NCBI GenBank assembly: GCA_020024235.1 | Contig: JAHHUA010000041.1 | Location: forward strand, 1-12,833 | DNA from: Oscillospiraceae bacterium | GTDB taxonomy: Bacteria > Bacillota > Clostridia > Oscillospirales > Ruminococcaceae | Length of the DNA stretch: 12,833 nucleotides | Direction: 5' to 3' | Part shown: piece by piece, positions 1 to 6,277 of the stretch | How the letters are laid out: each line of letters starts with the position of its first letter | Position numbering within the stretch: position 1 is the stretch's first letter | Notes under the pieces: generated by a model | Told to the model about the DNA's origin: nothing | Databases searched by the model: none | The model's input: only the letters and a program-made list of their open reading frames with translations | Position numbers and translations under genes: made by a program

Positions 1-5
1 ATATA

Positions 6-245
6 TTATTTTTTGTTATTTAAGGAATTTATGAGATTAGCCATATTGATTTTGTCAATATTATTAGTTTTGGCAGCTTTTTTATTCTCATCATGTATTT
101 CAATAAGCTCAGAACGAGCTATATTGTAATTTTTAGGGGCATCAATAGCTATCTTAACCAAATTTCCGTTTACTTTAAGGATATGAACGGTAATATCATC
201 GCCTATTTGGAAAGATTCCCCGCCTTTTCTGGTTATAACTAGCAA
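6..245 (-). CDS. csrA: CsrA carbon storage / flagellin translation regulator
   Basis: Small dimeric RNA-binding protein that represses translation by binding GGA motifs over ribosome-binding sites; in Bacillus its main target is flagellin mRNA and it is held inactive by FliW. The 79-residue product begins MLVITRK, has the core IGDDITV and VKIAIDAPK strands, and keeps the RNA-contacting arginine at position 44 (NIARSEL). After about residue 60 there is an Asn/Lys-rich tail slightly longer than usual. The start is TTG, fixed by the conserved MLV start and by AAGGGGGA seven bases upstream; that Shine-Dalgarno overlaps the fliW stop codon. It follows fliW by 13 bases and is the last gene visible on the left arm; flagellin often follows but would lie outside the window. 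The GGA within its own ribosome-binding site suggests self-repression, which is inference. Confidence 0.97.
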   Translation of the reverse strand: MLVITRKGGESFQIGDDITVHILKVNGNLVKIAIDAPKNYNIARSELIEIHDENKKAAKTNNIDKINMANLINSLNNKK

Positions 246-258
246 TTTACAATCCCCC

Positions 259-693
259 TTATGAATTTTTGGAGATTAGAAGATGTTTAACCTCATAATC
301 TTCGTTATCACAAATAAGCTGTACACATTTATTATTTTTCATGTTGACCGCAATAGGGCTTTTTAAATTTACTGTAGATTTTGTATAATCATCTTTAATA
401 ACACTGATTACAAGGTATCTTAAATCATCTTGTGGTTTTGCATCAATAACATCCAGGCAAGATTCCGGATAAACAGGTGAATAATTCAGCATTACGGTAT
501 TTGCATCAAAAACAATAAAACACAAATTTGAAGTATTTACTGACTGGAGCCAGTAAATACTTTCCAACTCGTCGCTTGATATTAAAATAAATTCATGTTC
601 ATCTTCAAAAGCATATATGCCATTGGGGAAATATAAAATTTCTTTTTTATCTATTTCTATTTCCCCAAAATCACGAGTCATTATTTTTGTCAT
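259..693 (-). CDS. fliW: FliW flagellar assembly factor, CsrA antagonist
   Basis: FliW binds either flagellin or CsrA. When flagellin is exported, freed FliW sequesters CsrA and so relieves flagellin translation. The 144-residue product has normal family length and the expected pattern: an N-terminal FGEIEI strand, FPNGIYAFEDEHEF (family form FPxGixGFE; the second Gly is Ala here) around residues 23-36, and the conserved WLQSV near residue 48. The start is ATG with AGGAGG five bases before it, among the strongest sites in the window. It lies 22 bases after the DUF6470 gene and 13 bases before csrA, the classic partner-switch pair. The identification rests on sequence pattern and on the fliW-csrA context together. 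Confidence 0.97.
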   Translation of the reverse strand: MTKIMTRDFGEIEIDKKEILYFPNGIYAFEDEHEFILISSDELESIYWLQSVNTSNLCFIVFDANTVMLNYSPVYPESCLDVIDAKPQDDLRYLVISVIKDDYTKSTVNLKSPIAVNMKNNKCVQLICDNEDYEVKHLLISKNS

Positions 694-715
694 AGAATCC
701 TCCTGATAATATCAA

Positions 716-1330
716 TTACGCCTTTTCATCTATGGGTTTGTAATTTGGGTCTGCACTTGGCGGAACATATATTGGGCTGCCGGTATAGGTAATTTCAATA
801 GAAGGATATTGCTCAACAGTAACTTTAAAACTTCCGGGAATATATTTGTATTTGTTTTTTTGTATTTCCCAGTTTGCTCTTATTTTTTCCGGTTTATAGG
901 AAATATCTAAGGTGCCGCCCTTCCATGAAATATCAGGTTTTTCGCCTGGTATGAAAGTCATAACGGTTTCTACAGTCTTGCCGGAGAAATTCTGATAAGC
1001 AAGTTGTGATATAATCTTATCATTTTCTACAGCCAAAGCGTCAGCCATTTGATTTCCTTCGGAAACAATCTTAGAAACGCCTTCTTGTTGTTTTATTTTT
1101 CCTTTTTCAGCATAATCATTTGTCAAATCTCGAGTGTTTTTAAAGCCATAGTATTTTCTGCAATTATATGAGTTTATTTGAACTTTTATTTGTTCGCTTC
1201 TCATTTCCAGACCGCCCTGTTCTCTTGTGGGGTGAGCCTGAGCTTTAGGTTGACTCAGTTCAATAGAAGCGGGTGTAATATCATATTTTAAACTTATAGG
1301 TGTAGTTTTAATAGTCAGCAACTGCTCCAT
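716..1330 (-). CDS. DUF6470 (YviE-like) flagellar-locus protein of unknown function
   Basis: This 204-residue protein has no signal peptide or membrane segment. It occupies the slot between flgL and fliW that yviE fills in Bacillus, and its sequence style fits the DUF6470 family: an N-terminal strand of the form LLTIKTTPISLKYD, a segment rich in Ser/Pro/Gln (IELSQPKAQ), a central KVQINSYNCRKYYGFKN stretch, an EKGKIKQQEGVSKIVSEGNQM helix, and a C-terminal beta-rich part ending in prolines and acidic/basic residues. No catalytic motif is visible. ATG is the only practical start: an in-frame TGA lies just upstream, and the Shine-Dalgarno AAAGGAG is 11 bases away, rather far, suggesting modest translation. 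A role with late flagellar assembly or flagellin control is inferred only from its neighbours. Confidence 0.85.
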   Translation of the reverse strand: MEQLLTIKTTPISLKYDITPASIELSQPKAQAHPTREQGGLEMRSEQIKVQINSYNCRKYYGFKNTRDLTNDYAEKGKIKQQEGVSKIVSEGNQMADALAVENDKIISQLAYQNFSGKTVETVMTFIPGEKPDISWKGGTLDISYKPEKIRANWEIQKNKYKYIPGSFKVTVEQYPSIEITYTGSPIYVPPSADPNYKPIDEKA

Positions 1331-1367
1331 AAATCAAATTTCTCCTTTCAAGTAAAATTTTAATGAT

Positions 1368-2396
1368 TTAGTTCATGAAATCAAATATAGATTGCTGAAG
1401 TAGTTTTGTTCCCATACTTAAAGTTGATTTATAAATGTATTCATAGGATTTCATATCTATTATAACTTCAGCGGGATTTACCGATTCAGCAATGTTTTGT
1501 CCCTTTTGCAGTCCCAGTATATTATCATTAAAGCGTTTAACATTAAAATCCATAAAGTTGCACTTATCACCTAGTTTTGTTACATCAAGCATTAAATTGG
1601 ATTGTGCATCTTTGAGCTTTTCCAAAAGTCTACCGGCCTCTTCATGATCAAAAGAACCTTTTGCAGGATCCAATGTGTCAGCAATTTTGTTAAACAGTGA
1701 ATAAATATTGCGAGGATCTCCATCTTTGTCAACACCATGACCCAAAGCCCTTATTCCTGAGTTTGAAATAACAACTGCGGAGGATTTGTCAATTTCACCG
1801 TTGTTGTCTATTTTAAGACCCAATCCCAAATCCATGTATATTTCGTTGTTTTTGGGGAAAGCAGTAACAAGTTCCAAATCGGTGTAAGGTTTACCTGTAG
1901 CAGGGTTATTTTTGTCCACAGGATCACCATTAAATGTAAGTTTGCCGTTTTTGTCCAAAGCAAAAGGAGGCTCAGAGTTATTTGATCCACCCAATACATA
2001 TCTTCCTGCATAGTCTGTATTGGCAACTTTTAAAACTTCATCTGCAAATGTACGGATTTCTCGAGCCAAAATTTCTCTTCCTGCATCTCCGGAAGGGTCA
2101 TTCATACCATAAATAAGCTTATTATAAACATCTTTGGAGATATCATTAATTGTCATTAAAGATGTTTCAGCGGATTCAAAAAAGCCTTTTGCTTCTTCGG
2201 CATTTGATTTATAAGCCTCACTTCTTGCAAGGTCATCTCTTATTGTCAGTGCATGAGTTGAGTTGACAACATCTTCACTGGTTCTTTCAAATCTTCTGAA
2301 AGTTTGATTTTGGCGCATCAAACGATCCAAATTAGAAAGGTTGTTATTATAATTGGTGAGGTAGCGGTTTCGCATCATTCTCTGGCTTACTCTCAT
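1368..2396 (-). CDS. flgL: FlgL hook-filament junction protein (HAP3)
   Basis: Exported structural protein that forms the second junction zone between hook and filament, just below flagellin. The 342-residue product shows flagellin-like ends: MRVSQRMMRNRYLTNYNNNLSNLDRL with a heptad pattern at the N-terminus, RTSEDVVNSTHAL around residues 38-50 (family form kpSDDP; the Pro is absent), and a C-terminal helix NPAEVIIDMKSYEYIYKSTL matching the conserved D0 helix. The middle (about 140-270) is variable and Gly/Asn/Asp-rich, as expected for surface domains. A single cysteine lies near residue 279, uncommon in exported filament-type proteins. The start is ATG with AGGAG nine bases upstream. It follows flgK by 47 bases with no terminator between. 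Confidence 0.96.
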   Translation of the reverse strand: MRVSQRMMRNRYLTNYNNNLSNLDRLMRQNQTFRRFERTSEDVVNSTHALTIRDDLARSEAYKSNAEEAKGFFESAETSLMTINDISKDVYNKLIYGMNDPSGDAGREILAREIRTFADEVLKVANTDYAGRYVLGGSNNSEPPFALDKNGKLTFNGDPVDKNNPATGKPYTDLELVTAFPKNNEIYMDLGLGLKIDNNGEIDKSSAVVISNSGIRALGHGVDKDGDPRNIYSLFNKIADTLDPAKGSFDHEEAGRLLEKLKDAQSNLMLDVTKLGDKCNFMDFNVKRFNDNILGLQKGQNIAESVNPAEVIIDMKSYEYIYKSTLSMGTKLLQQSIFDFMN

Positions 2397-2443
2397 TGTA
2401 GTTCACTCCTGTCAATATATATGTTTTGTATTAGTTAATGCAG

Positions 2444-4057
2444 TTATCTTCCGACTATTCCCATGTTATTAATAATTGTATCCAAAGCTTGATCCAATAC
2501 AGTTACAAATCTTGAAGCTGCATTAAATGATTTTTGGTACATCATCATATTTAAACCCTCTTCGTTGAGGTCAACGGAACTTACGCTAAGACGCTGATCA
2601 TCAACTGAACCTGAAACCATGCCTCTGTTTTCAGCAAGACTTCCATAAAAACTTACATCCTGTCCCAGTTTAGAGGTGTAGTATTTTATGTATTCTTTAA
2701 ATGTACCGTTAAGCTCTTCTACAGGAGTACCGTCAGGTTTTGTTTGTCCGGGACGGGTAAAGCTCAATTTTTGGTCAAATACTTTAATCATTGCCAAAAT
2801 ATTATTGTTAGCCGAATCACCAGCATCAGGTTTAAGTCCTGATTGAAGACCACCGAGAGGATCGTCAATCCACCTGGGATTTACTCTGATGTTTGCAGCT
2901 GAATTTGGCTCCTTATCAGGATCAAACACAAAAAGCTCCATTGCATTTGGTACAGATACTCTGTTTGCATTATTAAATGCGTCAGCAAAGGTTCTTGCAA
3001 AAGAGTTTACGATTTCCATGTAATAAGGAAGTCCCTGGAATGTATTGTTTTCACCGTTTTTTGTATCTGCGTAATCGCCTTTTCCTGTAAGTATCTGCAT
3101 ATAACCTTTGAGTTCACCGGCAGTTAAGCAGTTGTTCTTAATTACATCAAAGTCGTCGGCTTTTTTAATTTCTGTGCCATCGGCTTTTTTTCCTTCAAAG
3201 GTTATTTTAAAGTTGCTTGAAAAATCCACAGGAGCGGATGCACCCGGGTCTATGGTCAATTTTCCGGATTCAAATTTTTCAACAAGCATTAAGTCGCCCA
3301 TTTTTACATTTACAGTACCATCATCTTTTGGTATTACTTCAATATTTACAAGACCGGAAAGTTCATCAAGCAGGGCATTTCTGTCATCAAGCAGTTCATT
3401 TGGACCATAGGTTTCATTAATTCTCGGACCCAATGCAGATTGTGAACCAAGGCTTATTGCCACATATTCATCTCTGATATCTTTATTTAAACTGGCTATT
3501 TTTTTGACAATGTCATTGACTTTCATGATTTTATTGTCCAGTTCATATTTTTGTTTTTGCATAGATTTACTAAGGTCATTTGCATATGTGTTGAATATAT
3601 ATGTAAGTTCCTTGCTTTTGCTGACTAAAATGTTTGCAAATTCGGGTCTGTCAGCATCTTTGGAAAGTTTCTGGAGCTGTGCAAACATTTCGTCCAGATT
3701 TTCGGTAAAGTGTTTGGAAGTAACTTCGTCCAAAACATCTTCTACCTGTGAAAGTCCGTCTGACATGACATCAAGTTTGGAAAATTCCTGATATTCCATT
3801 CTGAAGTGGTTGTCAAGGTAGGGGTCTCTTACTTGTCCTATACCTGAAATTCCAACGCCTTGACCTGCCACTGATTTTATACCTGTGGTGTATCTGTAGC
3901 CTGCACTGTATGGATAAACAGAGTAAACATCCACACGCTGTCTGGTATAGTTTTTGTTAGCTGAGTTTGATACATTGTGTCCTGTAATATCAATTCCCTT
4001 TTGAGAAGCCATAATGGCTCTTCTTCCTGTTTCAAATCCCAAGAAAGTCGGTCTCAT
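2444..4057 (-). CDS. flgK: FlgK hook-filament junction protein (HAP1)
   Basis: Exported protein that caps the hook as the first junction zone. The 537-residue product has the FlgK layout: an N-terminal rod/hook-type helix and HNVSNSANKNYTRQ at residues 27-40 (family form NIANANTPGYSRQ; the TPG is replaced by NKN), long helical coiled segments around 90-200, the conserved NELLDDRNALLDELSGLV at about 220-237, a variable middle, and the C-terminal DLNEEGLNMMMYQKSFNAASRF ... LDQALDTII block typical of axial proteins. One cysteine lies near residue 310. The ATG start has GGAGGAA seven bases upstream. It lies 79 bases after flgN, whose product is the expected chaperone for both FlgK and FlgL. Confidence 0.97.
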   Translation of the reverse strand: MRPTFLGFETGRRAIMASQKGIDITGHNVSNSANKNYTRQRVDVYSVYPYSAGYRYTTGIKSVAGQGVGISGIGQVRDPYLDNHFRMEYQEFSKLDVMSDGLSQVEDVLDEVTSKHFTENLDEMFAQLQKLSKDADRPEFANILVSKSKELTYIFNTYANDLSKSMQKQKYELDNKIMKVNDIVKKIASLNKDIRDEYVAISLGSQSALGPRINETYGPNELLDDRNALLDELSGLVNIEVIPKDDGTVNVKMGDLMLVEKFESGKLTIDPGASAPVDFSSNFKITFEGKKADGTEIKKADDFDVIKNNCLTAGELKGYMQILTGKGDYADTKNGENNTFQGLPYYMEIVNSFARTFADAFNNANRVSVPNAMELFVFDPDKEPNSAANIRVNPRWIDDPLGGLQSGLKPDAGDSANNNILAMIKVFDQKLSFTRPGQTKPDGTPVEELNGTFKEYIKYYTSKLGQDVSFYGSLAENRGMVSGSVDDQRLSVSSVDLNEEGLNMMMYQKSFNAASRFVTVLDQALDTIINNMGIVGR

Positions 4058-4136
4058 ATATAATTTCCTCCAATTACAATTAGGCAGATTTTTTTATTAT
4101 GTAAAGAATTTAAAATCTCGGTTTAAATCTAATTAT

Positions 4137-4631
4137 TTAAATTCTTTGATTTTTAAATGTGTGTTTAGACTTTTCTTTTTCCGGTTCATTTTTCTGCACC
4201 GTTCCATCGTGGTTATAAACTACCAGTTTGGGAGGCGGTGTCATAGCTTTTATAGCAAGCTCGGTATCTCTTATTCTTATTTCGGTAAGATTTTTTGAAA
4301 TACCGTTGGTTTCTTTTAATTTTGAAAGAGTCTGTCTGAGCTGGCTGAATGTGGTGTTAAGACGTTGTTTTTCATTTGAAGGAGCTATTCTGGGGAGAAT
4401 TTGCGACATTGTCATGCCACTGAATCCCATTGCAGAAACAAGAGCAATTCTTTCTCTTTCTAACAATGTGAGGGTTTTCAGAAGTTCTTCTTCCTGGTCT
4501 GTAATTGTCTTAAGTTTTTCTATGTCATTTTGATAAAGGGACTCAACCTTTATGAGTTCCAAATCTATAAGTCTGTTATAGTTTTCAAGCTGACTTTCCA
4601 AATTAAAAGCAAGCCTGTCAAATGGATTCAT
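4137..4631 (-). CDS. flgN: FlgN-type flagellar export chaperone
   Basis: Cytosolic chaperone that holds FlgK and FlgL unfolded and hands them to the export gate. The 164-residue product is mostly helical: LESQLENYNRLIDLELIKVESLYQN (about 11-35), then QEEELLKTLTLLERERIALVSAMGF around residues 46-70, which is the FlgN hallmark region, then a QLRQTLSKLKETNGI helix and a hydrophilic tail with YNHDGTV, resembling the Y-x-x-x-G tail of FlgN relatives. There is no signal peptide or membrane segment. The ATG start follows GGGAGTGAG. The position between flgM and flgK is the same as in Bacillus (yvyG). Sequence identity in this family is low, so context carries part of the call. Confidence 0.93.
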   Translation of the reverse strand: MNPFDRLAFNLESQLENYNRLIDLELIKVESLYQNDIEKLKTITDQEEELLKTLTLLERERIALVSAMGFSGMTMSQILPRIAPSNEKQRLNTTFSQLRQTLSKLKETNGISKNLTEIRIRDTELAIKAMTPPPKLVVYNHDGTVQKNEPEKEKSKHTFKNQRI

Positions 4632-4684
4632 TTTCTCACTCCCTGCTTAGAATTTATCCTTATAAAGAAGATCAGAGTATGCTG

Positions 4685-4993
4685 CTAAATTATGATTCCT
4701 TCACCCAAAAGCATGGAAGAAGCTATTTTTTCGGAAGGAATGTTGTAGGTTTTGTTTTTAACACTTTCCTTGATTTGGGCCAGTCTATTTATATCACAGT
4801 CTTTTTCAATTTCATTCATCACAAGTTTTTTGGTTTCAGACAAAGAATAATTCTTTGGAGCCTGCTTTGAAGAAATTTCTATAATGTCCTGATTTAAGGA
4901 ACTTGAAGTACTGCCGCTTTTTGTTTTTGCGGCATTAACATTGCTTTTGGCTAATTTGTTTAGGTTAAAAATATTATTAAGTTCTATTCTCAT
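4685..4993 (-). CDS. flgM: FlgM anti-sigma-28 factor
   Basis: Binds the flagellar sigma factor (SigD/sigma-28) until the hook-basal body is finished and FlgM is removed, so coupling late gene expression to assembly. I set the start at the ATG at 4991-4993 (product 102 residues beginning MRIELNNIFNLN), because GAGGTG lies 6 bases upstream. A GTG three codons earlier would put its start inside that Shine-Dalgarno. The N-terminal half is Ser/Asn/Lys-rich and probably disordered, as is usual. The C-terminal half holds the sigma-binding pattern: SLSETKKLVMNEIEK, then INRLAQIKESVKNKTYNIPSEKIASSML, close to the family form R-x-x-x-V-x-x-I-K-x-x-I-x-x-G-x-Y. It is the first gene of the leftward operon, directly behind a SigD-type promoter, implying negative feedback. 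Confidence 0.95.
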   Translation of the reverse strand: MRIELNNIFNLNKLAKSNVNAAKTKSGSTSSSLNQDIIEISSKQAPKNYSLSETKKLVMNEIEKDCDINRLAQIKESVKNKTYNIPSEKIASSMLLGEGIII

Positions 4994-5012
4994 ACATAAC
5001 ACCTCATGTTTT

Positions 5013-5039
5013 ATATCGGAACAAATATAAGAAACTTTA
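5013..5039 (-). promoter_or_regulatory. Sigma-28 (SigD) promoter for flgM operon
   Basis: Read on the minus strand, the -35 box is TAAA at 5039-5036, followed by exactly 15 bases and then TCCGATAT at 5020-5013. The Gram-positive SigD consensus is TAAA-N15-GCCGATAT, so only the first base of the -10 box differs. A start of transcription six or seven bases on, near 5006, would leave a leader of about 13 bases, beginning almost at the Shine-Dalgarno GAGGTG of flgM. The promoter would place flgM, flgN, flgK, flgL, the DUF6470 gene, fliW and csrA under late flagellar control. Confidence 0.8.
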
Positions 5040-5122
5040 GCATATATAAAAAAATTTTAAAACAAAGCTATGACGAAAATATTGATACATTTTACAATAT
5101 TTTTGTATAAGTTACCAAATTA

Positions 5123-5141
5123 TTGTGAAAGCGTTTTACAA
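5123..5141. promoter_or_regulatory. Candidate operator: cre-like imperfect palindrome
   Basis: TTGTGAAAGCGTTTTACAA has matching arms (TTGT/ACAA and AAA/TTT) around a GCG centre. Compared with the CcpA cre form TGAAARCGYTTWCA it matches 12 of 14 positions on each strand when centred on the CG. LacI-family regulators bind such sites. It lies between the two divergent promoters, roughly 85 bases upstream of the flgM -35 and 135 bases upstream of the flgB -35, so a direct role is uncertain. Confidence 0.35.
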
Positions 5142-5222
5142 GTAAGGATATTATAATAAAAAACAGTTACATTATATTCCATAAACATGAGATTATTATA
5201 CATATTATATAAGAATATTACT

Positions 5223-5248
5223 AAAAAATAAACTCGGGTTTGTTTTTT
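5223..5248 (+). repeat. AT-rich 11-bp hairpin upstream of flgB promoter
   Basis: Bases 5223-5233 pair with 5238-5248 through ten Watson-Crick pairs and one G-T pair around a TCGG tetraloop; the 3' arm ends in six Ts. It has the look of a weak intrinsic terminator on the plus strand, but no gene on that strand ends here. It sits 28 bases before the sigma-A -35 box. It could stop stray transcription into flgB or act as a DNA structure; function unproven. Confidence 0.4.
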
Positions 5249-5276
5249 CCCAAAAATGTTATGAATAATATAGAAC

Positions 5277-5305
5277 TTGACAAATCATTGATATTAAATT
5301 ATCAT
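5277..5305 (+). promoter_or_regulatory. Sigma-A promoter for flgB operon
   Basis: A perfect -35 TTGACA at 5277-5282 is followed by a 17-base spacer and TATCAT (5 of 6 to TATAAT) at 5300-5305. Transcription would start near 5312, giving a leader of about 100 bases before the flgB ATG. The upstream bases are AT-rich. This is the best housekeeping promoter I can see facing the rod and basal-body genes, which fits their early expression. Confidence 0.65.
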
Positions 5306-5351
5306 TAATAAAATAAGAAAATATATTTCATATATCGACAGAAAAGACTAC

Positions 5352-5377
5352 AATTTTATGTAATTCGGCATAAATTT
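5352..5377 (+). promoter_or_regulatory. Hairpin in flgB 5' leader
   Basis: TTTATG (5355-5360) pairs perfectly with CATAAA (5369-5374) around the 8-base loop TAATTCGG; after one T-T mismatch two more A-T pairs extend the stem. It would lie in the leader transcribed from the sigma-A promoter, about 35 bases before the flgB start. No match to a riboswitch class that I know. A weak AT stem, so a chance fold is possible. Confidence 0.3.
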
Positions 5378-5411
5378 CTATATTTATTTTTAAGAAAAGA
5401 GAGTGAAAATT

Positions 5412-5792
5412 ATGTGGTTTTTAGACAGCCCGCAAATGAATCTGATGACAAAATCATTGGATGCACTTTGGCTCAAGCAAAGAGTTATTTCTGACAATAT
5501 TGCAAATAAGGACACGCCCTTTTACAAGGCAAAATATGTTGAGTTTGCCGAAACATTAAAGCGTGAACAGAAAAAAGGAACTCAGCGAAACGAAAAAGCG
5601 GAAAAAGAAGATATTGTTTTGGCACAGGTAAAGGTAAAAAACGAAACTTCACTGAGAGCCGACCAGAATAATGTAAATATGGATAAGGAAGCTTTGGAGA
5701 TGGATATTACATCTATCCAATACGAATTTCTGACAAGACAGATAAGCAGCCACTTGGCCGGATTACGTTCGGTAATCAAGGGCGGAAGATAA
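5412..5792 (+). CDS. flgB: FlgB proximal rod protein
   Basis: Exported proximal rod subunit that sits on FliE at the MS ring. I chose the ATG at 5412 (126 residues, beginning MWFLDSPQMN) over the in-frame GTG at 5403: family members start just before the F-D-S motif, and GAGTGA lies six bases before the ATG, while the GTG has no spaced site. The rod signature NIANKDTPFYKAKY is at about 29-42; the usual TPGY glycine is Phe here. The C-terminal VNMDKEALEMDITSIQYEFLTRQISSHLAGLRSVI helix is the conserved axial D0 helix. First gene of the rightward operon, with flgC 15 bases downstream. Confidence 0.95.
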   Translation: MWFLDSPQMNLMTKSLDALWLKQRVISDNIANKDTPFYKAKYVEFAETLKREQKKGTQRNEKAEKEDIVLAQVKVKNETSLRADQNNVNMDKEALEMDITSIQYEFLTRQISSHLAGLRSVIKGGR

Positions 5793-5807
5793 GGGGGTTA
5801 AGTAAAT

Positions 5808-6245
5808 ATGTCATTTTTAAATTCACTTAATATAGGTGCATCAGGCCTTACTGCACAAAGGTTCAGGATGGAAGTTATAGCTCAAAATATGTCCAATGTA
5901 GACACCACAAGGACAGAAAACGGCACACCTTACAGAAGAAAACAGGTTGTTTTTCAGGAAATAGGTCCCAGAACATTTAAGGACGTTTTGGGCAGAGAAA
6001 CCGCAAAAGTACCCGGAGGCGGCGTAAGAGTAAAAAAATTATTTGAAGATGACGCTCCGCTTATTCCTAAATATGATCCCGGTCATCCGGACGCCAACGA
6101 AGAAGGCTATGTAATGATGCCCAATGTGGATACAATCAGAGAAATGATTGACATGATGTCAGCTACATCCAGCTATCAGGCAAATATTAACGCAGTTAAT
6201 GCCGTAAAAAAAATGGCGGGAGATGCTTTGCAAATAGGAAGATAA
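5808..6245 (+). CDS. flgC: FlgC proximal rod protein
   Basis: Exported proximal rod subunit, partner of FlgB. The 145-residue product has normal length and clear motifs: LNIGASGLTAQRFRMEVIAQNMSNVDTTRT at about 7-36, then GTPYRRKQVVFQE, a glycine-rich VPGGGVRV turn near 67-74, YDPGHPDANEEGYVMMPNVD in the middle, and a C-terminal EMIDMMSATSSYQANINAVN helix typical of FlgC. The ATG start follows AAGGGGG by ten bases. It is followed by fliE after 32 bases, the standard flgB-flgC-fliE order. Confidence 0.97.
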   Translation: MSFLNSLNIGASGLTAQRFRMEVIAQNMSNVDTTRTENGTPYRRKQVVFQEIGPRTFKDVLGRETAKVPGGGVRVKKLFEDDAPLIPKYDPGHPDANEEGYVMMPNVDTIREMIDMMSATSSYQANINAVNAVKKMAGDALQIGR

Positions 6246-6277
6246 TATAAATATTTTAAGAGAGGCAGGGATTTTTT

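Larger units (their letters stand above)
4994..5411. other. Divergent control region between flgM and flgB
   Basis: This very AT-rich stretch of about 418 bases carries no gene on either strand. Its contents, listed separately, are a leftward SigD-type promoter next to flgM, a set of TTGT/ACAA inverted repeats including a cre-like palindrome around 5090-5141, an AT hairpin at 5223-5248, a rightward sigma-A promoter at 5277-5305, and a leader hairpin at 5352-5377 before flgB. I looked for a sigma-54 promoter (GG-N10-GC) and for a c-di-GMP riboswitch resembling the known classes and saw neither. Confidence 0.8.

Noticed and set aside
4115..4139. SigD-like sequence between flgN and flgK (TAAA then CCGAGAT, minus strand)
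   Set aside because: The spacing is two bases too short and the -10 box has a mismatch in its core; not enough to call a second promoter.
4990..5007. Five-codon frame (ATG AGG TGT TAT GTA TGA) overlapping the flgM start
   Set aside because: It would begin at or before the predicted 5' end of the transcript and has no ribosome-binding site.
5152..5157. Perfect TATAAT in the divergent region
   Set aside because: The nearest -35-like TTTACA is only 11 bases upstream and TTGTGA is 22 bases away, so spacing is wrong in both cases.
5309..5335. Plus-strand SigD-like site before flgB (TAAA-N15-TCATATAT)
   Set aside because: Only five of eight -10 positions match and the CCG core is missing.
5334..5340. 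Possible Spo0A box (ATCGACA, reverse of TGTCGAT) in the flgB leader
   Set aside because: Six of seven matches to a 7-base motif is expected by chance in AT-rich DNA, and it lies downstream of the predicted start of transcription.
5369..5402. Minus-strand GCCGAATT resembling a SigD -10 box
   Set aside because: The nearest TAAA boxes give spacers of 13 or 19 instead of 15, and the -10 has two mismatches.
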